Source of the DNA: Pseudomonadales bacterium | Lineage (GTDB): Bacteria; Pseudomonadota; Gammaproteobacteria; Pseudomonadales; Azotimanducaceae | Direction: 5' to 3' | Length of the DNA: 64,000 bases | Assembly (NCBI GenBank): GCA_028281885.1 | Contig: JANQJA010000020.1 | Span: 1 to 64,000, forward strand | In this document: in pieces, positions 22,712-31,677 of the stretch | Layout: each line of letters starts with the position of its first letter | Position numbering within the stretch: position 1 is the stretch's first letter | The notes under the pieces: model-generated | Told to the model about the DNA's origin: nothing | Database searches by the model: none | What the model saw: only the letters and a program-made list of their open reading frames with translations | Position numbers and translations under genes: made by a program

Positions 22712-24198
22712 CGCGGATGCTCCATCAGGGTCTCTGCCGCGTGGCTTGCCAGCGTGAGCGGCAGTTCGGGATAGAGTCCGAATGCCACGTTGCCGAGGGC
22801 AACAATCCAGGTGGCGACGAGCAGGGTAAGGGGTGCTTCATTGACCCGGACATTGCTGAGCCGTGGTGCCGCGAAATAGAGTTTCTCAACGACCCGCCAG
22901 ACATAGTAAACGGCCATCAGCGATGTCAGCACAATGATTGCGACCAGCAGGATACCGAAGTGGCCATGATCCATGACCGAGAGGATGAGCAACCACTTGC
23001 TGATGAAGCCGGCGGTACCCGGTATACCGACCAGGCTTAACCCGCCGACCACGAAGGCAGCGCAGGTCCAGGGCATGGTTCGTGCGGCACCTGCGAGTTC
23101 ATCCACGCGCAGGTCGCGAAAGCGAATGGCAAGCGATGCCACAGCCAGAAACAGTGCTGCCTTTGCCATCGCGTGATTGAACAGGTGAATGACGCTGGCC
23201 ATCAGGCCTGATGCATTGAGCAGGCTGGCACCAATCAGCACGTAGCCCATCTGGGCGACTGACGAGAATGCCAATAGACGTTTCAGATGTCCCTCGAACA
23301 TCGCGACGGCGGATGCGATCACCGTACCCAGGAGCGCCAATGGCATCAGGAAAAACGCGAACTGCACGGCATGTTCCGGCAGGTTGGCCTGGAACACGAA
23401 AAAGTTGAATCTCAGCAGCACATAGATTGCTACCTTGGTGCCACAGGCGGCAAGAAATGCGGTCACCATGTGCGGTGCATGGGTGTAGGCGTTGGGCAGC
23501 CACACATGAAGTGGAAACACGGCTGCCTTCAGGGCAAGGCCGATCGTGATGAAGCCTGCTGCTGCCAGGAGGGGGTTCAGCGAGGTGACTTCACTGATAC
23601 GTGCTTCCATGTCAGCGAGATTCAGCGTGCCGGTCAGCATGTAGATCAGGCCGACACCGATCAGATAGAAGGTCGCGCCGATGGTGCCGGTGATCAGGTA
23701 CTTGAAGGTGGCTGGCAGGGCGCGCCGGTCTGGCCCGCCGGCGATCAGGATGTAGCTCGCCAGCGAAGAAATCTCCATAAACACGAAGATGTTGAAGGCG
23801 TCCGCCGAGATCACCATGCCGATCAGTCCGGCGAGAGCCAGCAGCCAGGCCGAGTAAAAAAGCGGCTGGCGGTGAGTTTCAATCTGGACATCGATGCTGG
23901 CTTTGCCGGCGATAATGGCCACGGCGCCAGCGCCGGTCACGATCAGCAGCAGCAGCGAGCTGAACGCGTCGATGGACAGTGTGATGCCGTAAGGGGCTTC
24001 CCAGCCACCGAGGTCGTAGGTCAATGCCGTCCCCGTGACGGTGGTCATGGCAAGCGCGATGGCAATGAAAAGACTGAACAGCGTGGAGGCGGCCGCGGCC
24101 GCCCAGGCGAGACCGCGCGGCGTCAGCAGAATAACGATGGGCGCACTCAAGAGCGGGACGATCACCTGCAGCGCAGGCAAATGTTCATTGAAGGTCAT
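22708..24198 (-). CDS. mnhD: Monovalent cation/H+ antiporter subunit D (MrpD/MnhD)
   Basis: A 496-aa protein with about 14 helices, the standard MrpD size. Glu142 (FVFMEISSLASYIL) and Lys224 (LALKAAVFPLHVWLPNAYTH) are the proton-channel residues of the family, and GIPGTAGFISKWLLIL contains the late helix Lys. Of the three ND-type proteins it is closest to canonical MrpD. It follows mnhC after the only real gap in the operon (43 nt). Confidence 0.92.
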   Translation of the reverse strand: MTFNEHLPALQVIVPLLSAPIVILLTPRGLAWAAAAASTLFSLFIAIALAMTTVTGTALTYDLGGWEAPYGITLSIDAFSSLLLLIVTGAGAVAIIAGKASIDVQIETHRQPLFYSAWLLALAGLIGMVISADAFNIFVFMEISSLASYILIAGGPDRRALPATFKYLITGTIGATFYLIGVGLIYMLTGTLNLADMEARISEVTSLNPLLAAAGFITIGLALKAAVFPLHVWLPNAYTHAPHMVTAFLAACGTKVAIYVLLRFNFFVFQANLPEHAVQFAFFLMPLALLGTVIASAVAMFEGHLKRLLAFSSVAQMGYVLIGASLLNASGLMASVIHLFNHAMAKAALFLAVASLAIRFRDLRVDELAGAARTMPWTCAAFVVGGLSLVGIPGTAGFISKWLLILSVMDHGHFGILLVAIIVLTSLMAVYYVWRVVEKLYFAAPRLSNVRVNEAPLTLLVATWIVALGNVAFGLYPELPLTLASHAAETLMEHPR

Positions 24199-24241
24199 CG
24201 AGGCGACCTCGCAGGCGTCGCCGGTTTACAGGTCATGGCGA

Positions 24242-24601
24242 TCAGTCCGCTTCCAGGATCTCGTCTTCTTCAATTGTCCCGTATCGCTCGTTGATGCGAA
24301 CGATGAGTGAGAGTCCCAGTGCCAGGGTGGAAACACCGACGACGATCGCCGTGAGGATCAGCACCTGGGGCAACGGGTTGGAGTAAATCTGGTCGGGCAG
24401 GTCGGGCTGGATGATGGGCGCGGTACCGCCTTCAACCTTGTCCATGGTGATGTACATTAGAAATACAGCGGACTGGAAGATGGAGAGGCCGATCAGCTTC
24501 TTGATGAGGTTGTGTTTCACGATCACGGCATAAAAACCCACCATCAGCAGGATGGCGAACACCCAGTAGTTGAAATGCCCAAGGATCTCGATCAGCGTCA
24601 T
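24242..24601 (-). CDS. mnhC: Monovalent cation/H+ antiporter subunit C (NuoK-like)
   Basis: A 119-aa protein with three helices. HNLIKKLIGLSIFQSAVFLM is the NuoK/MrpC motif, and the segment DKVEGGTAPIIQPDLPDQIY is the MrpC-specific loop, followed by LTAIVVGVSTLALGLSLIV. The start overlaps the stop of the preceding fusion gene by 1 nt. Confidence 0.93.
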   Translation of the reverse strand: MTLIEILGHFNYWVFAILLMVGFYAVIVKHNLIKKLIGLSIFQSAVFLMYITMDKVEGGTAPIIQPDLPDQIYSNPLPQVLILTAIVVGVSTLALGLSLIVRINERYGTIEEDEILEAD

Positions 24602-25575
24602 CAGCTGTGTTTCCTTGCGGCGAAGGCGTGAAAGATGGAAAGCAGCGCGCCGCAGACGGTCATGCCAACACCGAGTTCAATGGCGATGACGCCGATTTGG
24701 CGGCCGGTAACGGGATTCTCTGCCAGTACCGAGTAGTCAAGGAAATGACCGCCCAGCAGCATGCAGACGACGCCAACAAGACCGTAAAGGCTGGCACCGC
24801 CAACCATCAGGAACAGTAGCGCGGGTCGCGGTATGGCGGCGAGTGCGGCATTCTCGCCTTCGATCAGGCCATACAGAATGATGCCCGTCGCGATGATCGC
24901 GCCGGCCTGGAAACCGCCGCCAGCGCTATATTCGCCGTGAAACTGAACGTAGAGTCCGAACAGGACAATAAGTGGTACCAGCAGGCGCCCGACGTTCTGG
25001 GGAATATGGTGGTGATGCAGTCCCCGGCCCCGCCTGCCATACATGCTGCCGACGCCCCGGCGGGCGTCGAGAATAAACAGTACGCCGATACAGGCGGTAA
25101 ACACAACGAAGACTTCACCGAGGGTGTCATAGCCGCGGAAACTGGCGAGTACTGCCGTGACGACGTTCGGAAAGCCCATGAATTCGGGTGTTTTTTCAAT
25201 ATAGTAGGGCGCCACATGCTGATGCACCGGCGCATCGGGATCGCCCAGCGGAGGCTTGTCGAAGGTCGCATAGATGAGCGTGATCGCCGTGACGCCCACA
25301 ACGATCAGACCGGCGGAGCGAGTATAGGTACGTCGTTTTTCCCGTTCTGCCGTCAACGCCAGCGCAGACAGAAAAATCACCATCGTCACGCCCGCGCCTA
25401 CTGCTGCTTCGGTCAGGGCAACATCGGCGGCATCGAGAATAAAAAAGTTGGCGGCCATCAGCAGGCTGAAGATTGACGTCAGCATCACGGCGGCAAACAG
25501 GTTGCGGGTGTGGACAATCGCGATCGCTACGATCACGAGTAGTGTTAGCAGAAAGATGCCGAAGAGACTGATCAT
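24601..25575 (-). CDS. Fusion of MbhD (DUF4040), MbhE-like and MrpB antiporter subunits
   Basis: A 324-aa protein. Residues 1-80 are a DUF4040/MbhD unit (the C-terminal part of MrpA; DVALTEAAVGAGVTMVIFL), about 80-190 an MbhE-like stretch (VLASFRGYDTLGEVFVVFTA), and about 195-324 a complete MrpB domain (HGEYSAGGGFQAGAIIATGI). In canonical Mrp these parts belong to MrpA and MrpB. The His cluster GLHHHHIPQ lies at the junction. It overlaps mnhG by 4 nt. Confidence 0.9.
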   Translation of the reverse strand: MISLFGIFLLTLLVIVAIAIVHTRNLFAAVMLTSIFSLLMAANFFILDAADVALTEAAVGAGVTMVIFLSALALTAEREKRRTYTRSAGLIVVGVTAITLIYATFDKPPLGDPDAPVHQHVAPYYIEKTPEFMGFPNVVTAVLASFRGYDTLGEVFVVFTACIGVLFILDARRGVGSMYGRRGRGLHHHHIPQNVGRLLVPLIVLFGLYVQFHGEYSAGGGFQAGAIIATGIILYGLIEGENAALAAIPRPALLFLMVGGASLYGLVGVVCMLLGGHFLDYSVLAENPVTGRQIGVIAIELGVGMTVCGALLSIFHAFAARKHS

Positions 25576-25925
25576 GAAGCCTCTCCGGGTTCAGATCGAG
25601 ACCCTTTCGGTCGTGAAACATGGGGACGCAGACCGGCGAGCAAAGCAGCATTGGCCAGCGAGTAGGTTGCAGTTGGCCCGGTGAGCAACAGGAACGCAAG
25701 AATGGCGACCACCTTGAATGTCGCCAGCGTCAATCCTGATTGCAGCATGATGCCGGTCAGGATCAGGATGGAAGCCGCAGTGTCGGTGAGGCTCGCGGCG
25801 TGCATTCGAGTATAGATCTCGGGCAGTCTGAGCGCGCCGATTCCGCCAATCAATACCGACGCAGCGCCAGTCAGTAATAGCGCCCAACTGAGCACGGTGA
25901 CCGCACTATCGAACAGCTCAGTCAT
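25572..25925 (-). CDS. mnhG: Monovalent cation/H+ antiporter subunit G
   Basis: A 117-aa protein with three helices. GAASVLIGGIGALRLPEIYT then RMHAASLTDTAASILILTGI is the MrpG/PhaG signature. It overlaps mnhF by 8 nt and the downstream fusion gene by 4 nt. Confidence 0.93.
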   Translation of the reverse strand: MTELFDSAVTVLSWALLLTGAASVLIGGIGALRLPEIYTRMHAASLTDTAASILILTGIMLQSGLTLATFKVVAILAFLLLTGPTATYSLANAALLAGLRPHVSRPKGSRSEPGEAS

Positions 25926-26187
25926 GTTCCGGGCTCCGCTGCGAACGATTCTGGAAGAATTCCAGTACGGCCAGAATGCCGACTAGGTTGATCAGCGCAT
26001 AGGCCAGGGCGAGATCGAGAAAACCGGGACGTTCAAAGATAAACGCAATCACCGCCAGCAGCAGTGCAGTCTTGGTGCCGAACATGTTGACCGCAAGGAC
26101 CCGGTCGTAGACGGTTGGCCCCCTGAGCGCACGAACAATGGCGAGCGCCATGGTGATGATAATCGCGAGTGAAACAGTGACCAGCAA
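25918..26187 (-). CDS. mnhF: Monovalent cation/H+ antiporter subunit F
   Basis: An 89-aa protein with three helices. VRALRGPTVYDRVLAVNMFG is the MrpF motif with its conserved Arg and Asp, and LDLALAYALINLVGILAVLE the last helix. It starts 1 nt after mnhE. Confidence 0.93.
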   Translation of the reverse strand: MLVTVSLAIIITMALAIVRALRGPTVYDRVLAVNMFGTKTALLLAVIAFIFERPGFLDLALAYALINLVGILAVLEFFQNRSQRSPEHD

Positions 26188-26188
26188 A

Positions 26189-26737
26189 CTAGCGTGCCTC
26201 CAGTGCGGCGACCCGACGATTCATTTTGCCTTCCTTGAGCGCCGCAGCACCTTCGGCGGTCAGTGCGTGCACGACCAGCCGACCCTTGTAGATGTCGAGG
26301 GTAATGGTGCCTGGCGTCAGGGTAATGGAGTTACCAAGGATGACATGACAGAGCTCCGTCTGGGCTTCTGCGTCAAGATCGACGATGGTGGGAGACAGTT
26401 CAAGCCGGGGCGACAGCACAACCCGGGCGACCTCCAGGCTCGACAAGGCGATTTCTTTCAGCAACCACAACCAGTAAAGCGGCAGTCTCGGCAGCAGTGG
26501 CAGGATGGATGTGGTCTCGAAAAAGTTCATCCGGGTAGCGAGATACACGCAAAGTGCGCAGGAAATGGCGCCCAATGTGAGCAGCAGCGGCTTGTAAAGG
26601 CCGGACCAGAGCAGCCAGGCCGCCACCAGCACAAGGAACAGGCCGATGAGTGAGATCAGTGGCGTGGGCGACCCGGATGTTGCGGTTGTTTCGGAGTCAG
26701 TTGACGCTGAGGCGTCGGTTTCGCTTGTCGGGATCAC
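26189..26737 (-). CDS. mnhE: Monovalent cation/H+ antiporter subunit E
   Basis: A 182-aa protein from GTG 26737. A Ser/Thr-rich N-terminus of about 25 residues comes before the first helix; the MrpE core follows, with WLWLLKEIALSSLEVARVVL and NSITLTPGTITLDIYKGRLV, the latter being the family's cytoplasmic beta-rich domain. It is the first gene of the operon. The operon promoter should be in the 127 nt up to the GPH transporter stop (26,738-26,864), where I see no clear -35/-10 pair. Confidence 0.9.
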   Translation of the reverse strand: MIPTSETDASASTDSETTATSGSPTPLISLIGLFLVLVAAWLLWSGLYKPLLLTLGAISCALCVYLATRMNFFETTSILPLLPRLPLYWLWLLKEIALSSLEVARVVLSPRLELSPTIVDLDAEAQTELCHVILGNSITLTPGTITLDIYKGRLVVHALTAEGAAALKEGKMNRRVAALEAR

Positions 26738-26864
26738 CCGGACATCCTCGTGCAGAGAACTTTACGCTGGCGCGTTGGCCAGGCCTTCTGGGATTGTACG
26801 TAAGCCCGCCGCAAATGAAACCTTCGCGGCGTCCGGATATTTTGCTGGCCCGGAAAATGTCAAC

Positions 26865-28301
26865 TCAATCACGATCTCTTAGTAGCTGCTGGATTTCCTG
26901 ATAGCGTTCCCGGGTCAGTGGATAGCCTGCCAGTAGCACGAGTGACAGCAACAGCAACAGGGAAGTCCCCGGTCCGGCGATAAAACCCAGCTGCCAAACG
27001 GTGTCGTGGGGCACCTCGCCGACACGCGCCTGCTCGGGAAAGCGGATGACATCCAGCAATATGCCACCCACCAGAAGCCCAAGCGAACCTGTGGCTTTTG
27101 AAGTAAATGCCCGGGCGGCGAACAGGACGCCTTCTCTTCGATGGCCGGTCGCGGCATCAATTTCATCGGAAATATCCGCCATCATGGCGTCACCGGCAGC
27201 GAGGAAGACCGGCAGACTCATGGCGTAGGCCGCCGTGTTGGCAAGGATAATGTAGAAGATCCAGGGCGAGTCATTGTCTGGAAAAAAGTCGACGTCGAGA
27301 AGGCGCAGCGTTACCGCCCAGCTCGTCACCACCAGCATCCAGGCCGTGCTTCCGATCAGGATGTCGCGTTTGTCGAATCGCCGCGCCAGCCAGGGCACCA
27401 GCAGCACCGTTGGCAATACCGCCGGGGCTGCCAGGATCACGATCAATGCCAGCTGCTCTGTTTTCAGTCCCCAGAAATGAAATGCCATAAAGGGGGAGAC
27501 GACGCCCGTGACTGAGGTAATCAGGCCGAACGCGAAGATAAAACTGAACAGCGTGCGAAAGGATCGATTGCTGAGTGCATGAACGATCTCGCTGTATCCC
27601 GAGTACCAGTTCTTGCCTGGATTGTGGGGTACCTGTTTCAGGTGGGGGATTTCAGAAGCAGTGCCGAGGGCGGAAGTGAGAATGACGGTGATCATCCAGA
27701 TGGCGAAGAATATTGAAAAGGCGAAGTAGCCGTCGGCGTTCAGCGTGCCCGGGTTGAATTGTTCAGTGGTCGGGAAAAACAGCAGGTAGGCAACCAATGG
27801 CACAAAACCTTCGCCGCCCATGCGCGCCAGTGCAGCGACGTTATAGAGCGATGTTCTTCGCACTACGCTGTCCGTCAGTTCGGCACCGAGTGCCAAATGA
27901 GGAATCTGGTAGAAGGTGAGACTGACGCGAACCAGGATGGCGAATCCCAGCAGCCAGAAAAAGTTGCCGGTTTCCGAGAGGGCCGCTGGCGGGTTGAACA
28001 GCAGGATAAACGCAATAGAGAGTGGCAGGGTGGAGGTCACGATAAACGGATGACGGCGGCCGAAACGTGATCGGGCACGATCGGAAAGTGAACCGGCGAT
28101 GGGGTCGGTCACAGCGTCCATCAGCAGGGCGACCGCAAGCGCGATACCGGTCAGCGTACCGGAGACACCGATGACCTGCTGATAGTAGAACAACAGGAAG
28201 GTATGAAACGCCGCGCTCTGGATGCCTTCAGCTTTCTGGCCGATAGCGTAAAACACCATCGTACGGCCCGACAGGCGGCGAGTCGAAATGAGATCAGACA
28301 T
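26865..28301 (-). CDS. MFS transporter of the GPH (MelB-like) cation:sugar symporter family
   Basis: A 478-aa protein with 12 helices. DAVTDPIAGSLSDRARSRFG then RRHPFI is the GPH/MelB signature with the cation-site Asp, and YQIPHLALGAELTDSVVRRT the second family motif. It moves a sugar or glycoside with Na+ or H+. No sugar-degrading genes are adjacent, so the substrate is open. Confidence 0.88.
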   Translation of the reverse strand: MSDLISTRRLSGRTMVFYAIGQKAEGIQSAAFHTFLLFYYQQVIGVSGTLTGIALAVALLMDAVTDPIAGSLSDRARSRFGRRHPFIVTSTLPLSIAFILLFNPPAALSETGNFFWLLGFAILVRVSLTFYQIPHLALGAELTDSVVRRTSLYNVAALARMGGEGFVPLVAYLLFFPTTEQFNPGTLNADGYFAFSIFFAIWMITVILTSALGTASEIPHLKQVPHNPGKNWYSGYSEIVHALSNRSFRTLFSFIFAFGLITSVTGVVSPFMAFHFWGLKTEQLALIVILAAPAVLPTVLLVPWLARRFDKRDILIGSTAWMLVVTSWAVTLRLLDVDFFPDNDSPWIFYIILANTAAYAMSLPVFLAAGDAMMADISDEIDAATGHRREGVLFAARAFTSKATGSLGLLVGGILLDVIRFPEQARVGEVPHDTVWQLGFIAGPGTSLLLLLSLVLLAGYPLTRERYQEIQQLLRDRD

Positions 28302-28343
28302 ATCGGTTACTGGGTCTTTTTGGAAACTCGCCGTTATCCGAAC

Positions 28344-28988
28344 TCAGTCTTCGTCATGCGAATAACACACGCCGGTTCCACCGAGACCACAATAACCATC
28401 GGGCACCTTGGCCAGGTATTGCTGGTGGTAATGTTCGGCGTAATAGAAGGTGGGGGCGTCACGAATCTCCGTTGTAATCTCGCCGTAGCCGGCGTTCCTG
28501 AGTTCCGCCTGGAAGCGCGCCTCCATTTCGCGGGCAAGTCGTTGCTGCTCGTCTGTATAGGTGTAAATACAGGAACGATATTGCGTGCCGATGTCATTGC
28601 CCTGACGCATGCCCTGGGTTGGGTCGTGGCTTTCCCAGAACAATGCCAGCAGCGTTTTGGCCGTTACGATTTTCGGATCGTAGACGACGAGCACCACTTC
28701 CGTGTGTCCGGTCTGTCCCGAGCAGACTTCTTCATACAGCGGATTTGGTGTGTAGCCTCCCGCGTAGCCCACCGCCGTCACATAGACGCCATCCTGTTCC
28801 CAGTACCGTCGCTCGGCGCCCCAGAAACAGCCCATGCCAATCACGATCTGTTCGGTGCCGGCGGGGAACGGCGGTTTGAGCGGATTGCCGTTGACAAAGT
28901 GCTTCTCGGGTACTGGCAGTGCCTGCTCCCGGCCTGGCAGGGCGGTAGCGGCGGTCGGCACTTCCAGTTTCTTGCTGAACAAGCCCAT
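28344..28988 (-). CDS. msrA: Peptide-methionine (S)-S-oxide reductase
   Basis: A 214-aa protein. The catalytic motif is [13 protein letters not shown] with Cys54; [14 protein letters not shown] and [11 protein letters not shown] (C-terminal resolving region) also fit MsrA. It repairs oxidised methionine with thioredoxin. TCGGAGGACGAG precedes the start. It is divergent from the PatB-like gene with 96 nt between. Confidence 0.94.
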   Translation of the reverse strand: MGLFSKKLEVPTAATALPGREQALPVPEKHFVNGNPLKPPFPAGTEQIVIGMGCFWGAERRYWEQDGVYVTAVGYAGGYTPNPLYEEVCSGQTGHTEVVLVVYDPKIVTAKTLLALFWESHDPTQGMRQGNDIGTQYRSCIYTYTDEQQRLAREMEARFQAELRNAGYGEITTEIRDAPTFYYAEHYHQQYLAKVPDGYCGLGGTGVCYSHDED

Positions 28989-29084
28989 CTCGTCCTCCGA
29001 AATGATAAGCGGCGCACCGGCTCAGTATAAATCAGCCAATCCCCGGGTTGTTATACTCGAGCCAGACAGGGTCTGGTAGGTGAA

Positions 29085-30233
29085 ATGTCCGAGCGGTTTG
29101 ATTTTGACGAGGTCGTTGATCGCCGGGGTACGTCGAGTACCAAGCATGAAAAGTTCGGCGCAGACGTATTGCCGTTGTGGGTCGCCGATATGGACTTTCG
29201 CTCGCCACGGGTGGTACTTGAAGCACTCAAGTCGCGAATTGATCATGGTGTGCTTGGCTACACCGACACGCCGCCTGAGCTGATCGAAGTGATCCAGGCG
29301 CGGTTGCGCCAGCGCTACGACTGGGAAGTCAGCGCCGAGGAACTGGTGTTCATACCCGGTGTCGTGACGGGATTGAACCTGGCCTGTCGTGCACTCTGCG
29401 GGCCGGATGACGCGGTGATGACCAGTGTCCCGATCTACCAGCCTTTTATGACGGCGCCGGCATTCAGCGGGCGTCGCCTGATCAGGGTGCCCGCCCGGCG
29501 CGAGGAAGGATGCTGGCGGCTGGACATCGATGGTCTTGAGGCGGCGGCGAAGGCGGGTGCCCGGCTGCTGCTCTTGTGTAATCCCCATAATCCACTGGGT
29601 CGGGTCCTGACCCCGGAAGAACTTGAGTCTGTTGCCTCCCTTTGTGAGCGGTACAACGTCATCATCTGTTCCGACGAGATTCATTGCGACCTGCTGTTCG
29701 ACGGGCGCTGCCATACGCCGATGGCGACTCTCAGTTCGACGGTTGCAGAGCGTACGGTGACTTTCCTCGCGCCCAGCAAGACTTTTAACCTGGCAGGCCT
29801 CGGCGGCGCGTTTGCGGTGATTCGCAATTCGGCGCTGCGTGAAGCGTTGCTTGAGGCACAGCAGGGCATTGTGCCGCATACCAGCTTCGCTGCGTATACG
29901 GCGATGATCGCCGCCTACCGGCAGGGCGAGCCCTGGCGACTTGCGTTGATTGACTATCTGCAGGGCAACCGGGACTTTCTGGCAGCCTACTTTGGGCGCC
30001 GTGAGGCGATCGACATGACGCCTGTGGAAGCGACCTACCTTGCCTGGCTCGATGTGTCATCCCTCAAACTGGATGACCCGGCTGCATTTTTCGAGTCGTT
30101 CGGGCTGGGGATGTCCGCCGGTGATGATTTTGGCGATGGGCGATTCATGCGGCTGAATTTTGGTTGTTCCAGATTGGTCCTTGAGGAGGCTGTTCGTCGA
30201 TTCGATCGGGCGCTAAACATGACCCAAACTTGA
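29085..30233 (+). CDS. patB: PatB/MalY-type cystathionine beta-lyase (PLP)
   Basis: A 382-aa fold-type I enzyme. The N-terminal FDEVVDRRGTSSTKHEKFGA and LPLWVADMDFRSPRVVLEAL are typical of MalY/PatB, the PLP Lys is in LAPSKTFNLAGLGGAF, and CSDEIHCDLLFDG holds the PLP Asp. It cleaves C-S bonds of cystathionine or cysteine. Its methionine-pathway role fits the MetR gene 5 kb away, although they are not linked. Confidence 0.9.
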   Translation: MSERFDFDEVVDRRGTSSTKHEKFGADVLPLWVADMDFRSPRVVLEALKSRIDHGVLGYTDTPPELIEVIQARLRQRYDWEVSAEELVFIPGVVTGLNLACRALCGPDDAVMTSVPIYQPFMTAPAFSGRRLIRVPARREEGCWRLDIDGLEAAAKAGARLLLLCNPHNPLGRVLTPEELESVASLCERYNVIICSDEIHCDLLFDGRCHTPMATLSSTVAERTVTFLAPSKTFNLAGLGGAFAVIRNSALREALLEAQQGIVPHTSFAAYTAMIAAYRQGEPWRLALIDYLQGNRDFLAAYFGRREAIDMTPVEATYLAWLDVSSLKLDDPAAFFESFGLGMSAGDDFGDGRFMRLNFGCSRLVLEEAVRRFDRALNMTQT

Positions 30234-30274
30234 TCTCGATGACTGTCTTTCGGCGACCGGATCATTAAACTATG

Positions 30275-30291
30275 CCCCTTTTTTTGAGGGG
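30275..30291 (+). promoter_or_regulatory. Hairpin that masks the nhaD Shine-Dalgarno sequence
   Basis: CCCCT (30275-30279) pairs with AGGGG (30287-30291) around a T-rich loop. The GAGGGG at 30286-30291 is also the only good Shine-Dalgarno before the nhaD GTG, 9 nt downstream. Folding would hide it. An alternative use is as a weak terminator for patB. Confidence 0.4.
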
Positions 30292-30300
30292 ACTTTTCGA

Positions 30301-31677
30301 GTGTTGTACCGCTATCTCCTGGGCCTGGTTTTCGCTGTCCTATCGGTTCCGGCGCAGGCCTTTTCTTCCAATGCCATCCTGCCCCTGCGGCTCACCGACA
30401 GCGCTGTTGGTATTGCCGCGCTGGTGATCTTTGTCTGCGCCTATGCGCTGGTTATGGCAGAAGAGTTTATCCAGCTCAGAAAATCCAAACCGGTGATTCT
30501 GGCGGCAGGGTTGATCTGGATCCTGGTAGCGTATCTCGCCAGCACCAAGCCCGGGGGAATCAAGGGATTGGAACTGATCATTGAGCATAGCCTGGTGGAG
30601 TACGCCTCGTTGTTCTTGTTCCTGCTGGTCGCGATGACCTACATCAACGCGATGTCGGAACGAAAGGTGTTCGATGGTCTGAGGGCTTATCTGATTGCGC
30701 GCCGGTTTTCCTACCGGCGACTCTTCTGGATCACCGGGGTGATTGCATTTTTGATGTCGCCGGTTGCCGATAACCTGACGACGGCGCTGTTACTGGGCAC
30801 CGTCGTAATGACCGTGGGCATTGAGAATCGCCGTTTCGTTGCGGCGAGCTGCGTTGGCATCGTGGTCGCGGCGAATGCCGGTGGCGCGTTCAGTCCCTTT
30901 GGCGATCTTACAACGCTGATGGTGTGGCAGAGCGGGAACGCCAGCTTCTTCGAATTCTTTGACCTGTTCTTGCCCGCCGTCGTCAACTACCTCGTACCAG
31001 CCATATTCCTCAGTCTCGCGGTGCCTTCCGGTAAACCGACAAGACAGGTTGAGCATGTTCAGCTAAAACGGGGCGCGTTCGTAATCTGTACACTCTTTAT
31101 TGGCACTATCGCGACGGCTGTCAGCTTTGAACAGATCCTGCACCTGCCTCCGTACCTGGGCATGATGCTTGGCTTCTCCTATTTGTTGTTCTATTCCTAC
31201 TATTTGCAGATGACGTCACCCGGCGATCATCGAGAGTTCTCGGGATTCAACATCTTCAATGAAGTGGCGCAGGCAGAGTGGGATACGCTGCTGTTCTTCT
31301 TTGGCATCATCTTCTGCGTTGGCGGACTCGGTTACGTGGGATACCTTGAGATATTGTCGACGGAACTCTATGAAGGATGGGGGGCGACGGCAGCGAATGT
31401 CACCATGGGCGTGTTGTCCGCTGTGATCGACAACATTCCGGTGATGTTTGCCATCCTCACCATGGATCCGGACATGAATCTCTACCAGTGGCTCCTGATT
31501 ACGCTAACGACGGGAGTCGGGGGTAGTCTGCTGTCGATCGGATCCGCAGCAGGCGTTGCCCTGATGGGGCAGGCGCGCGGAATCTACACGTTTTTTGAAC
31601 ACCTGAAATGGAGCTGGGCGATTGCCATTGGCTATGCCTGCTCGATAGCAACGCATTATTTGCTCAATGGTTCCTAG
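30301..31677 (+). CDS. nhaD: NhaD-type Na+/H+ antiporter
   Basis: A 458-aa protein with a signal-like N-terminus (LGLVFAVLSVPAQAF) and about 12 helices of the ion-transporter superfamily. SPVADNLTTALLLGTVVMTV and AANAGGAFSPFGDLTTLMVW are the NhaD motifs with ion-binding Asp, Asn and Thr; a second copy is VIDNIPVMFAILTM. NhaD is common in marine and halophilic gammaproteobacteria. It starts at GTG and overlaps the convergent CNB gene by 4 nt. Confidence 0.92.
   Translation: MLYRYLLGLVFAVLSVPAQAFSSNAILPLRLTDSAVGIAALVIFVCAYALVMAEEFIQLRKSKPVILAAGLIWILVAYLASTKPGGIKGLELIIEHSLVEYASLFLFLLVAMTYINAMSERKVFDGLRAYLIARRFSYRRLFWITGVIAFLMSPVADNLTTALLLGTVVMTVGIENRRFVAASCVGIVVAANAGGAFSPFGDLTTLMVWQSGNASFFEFFDLFLPAVVNYLVPAIFLSLAVPSGKPTRQVEHVQLKRGAFVICTLFIGTIATAVSFEQILHLPPYLGMMLGFSYLLFYSYYLQMTSPGDHREFSGFNIFNEVAQAEWDTLLFFFGIIFCVGGLGYVGYLEILSTELYEGWGATAANVTMGVLSAVIDNIPVMFAILTMDPDMNLYQWLLITLTTGVGGSLLSIGSAAGVALMGQARGIYTFFEHLKWSWAIAIGYACSIATHYLLNGS

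Noticed and set aside
20096-24294. Several long + strand frames opposite the antiporter genes
   Set aside because: They are antisense shadows rich in Gly, Gln, His and Asp, without start signals.
28203-29030. A long + strand open frame of 275 codons opposite msrA
   Set aside because: It mirrors msrA and the start of the GPH transporter; its protein has no recognisable motif.
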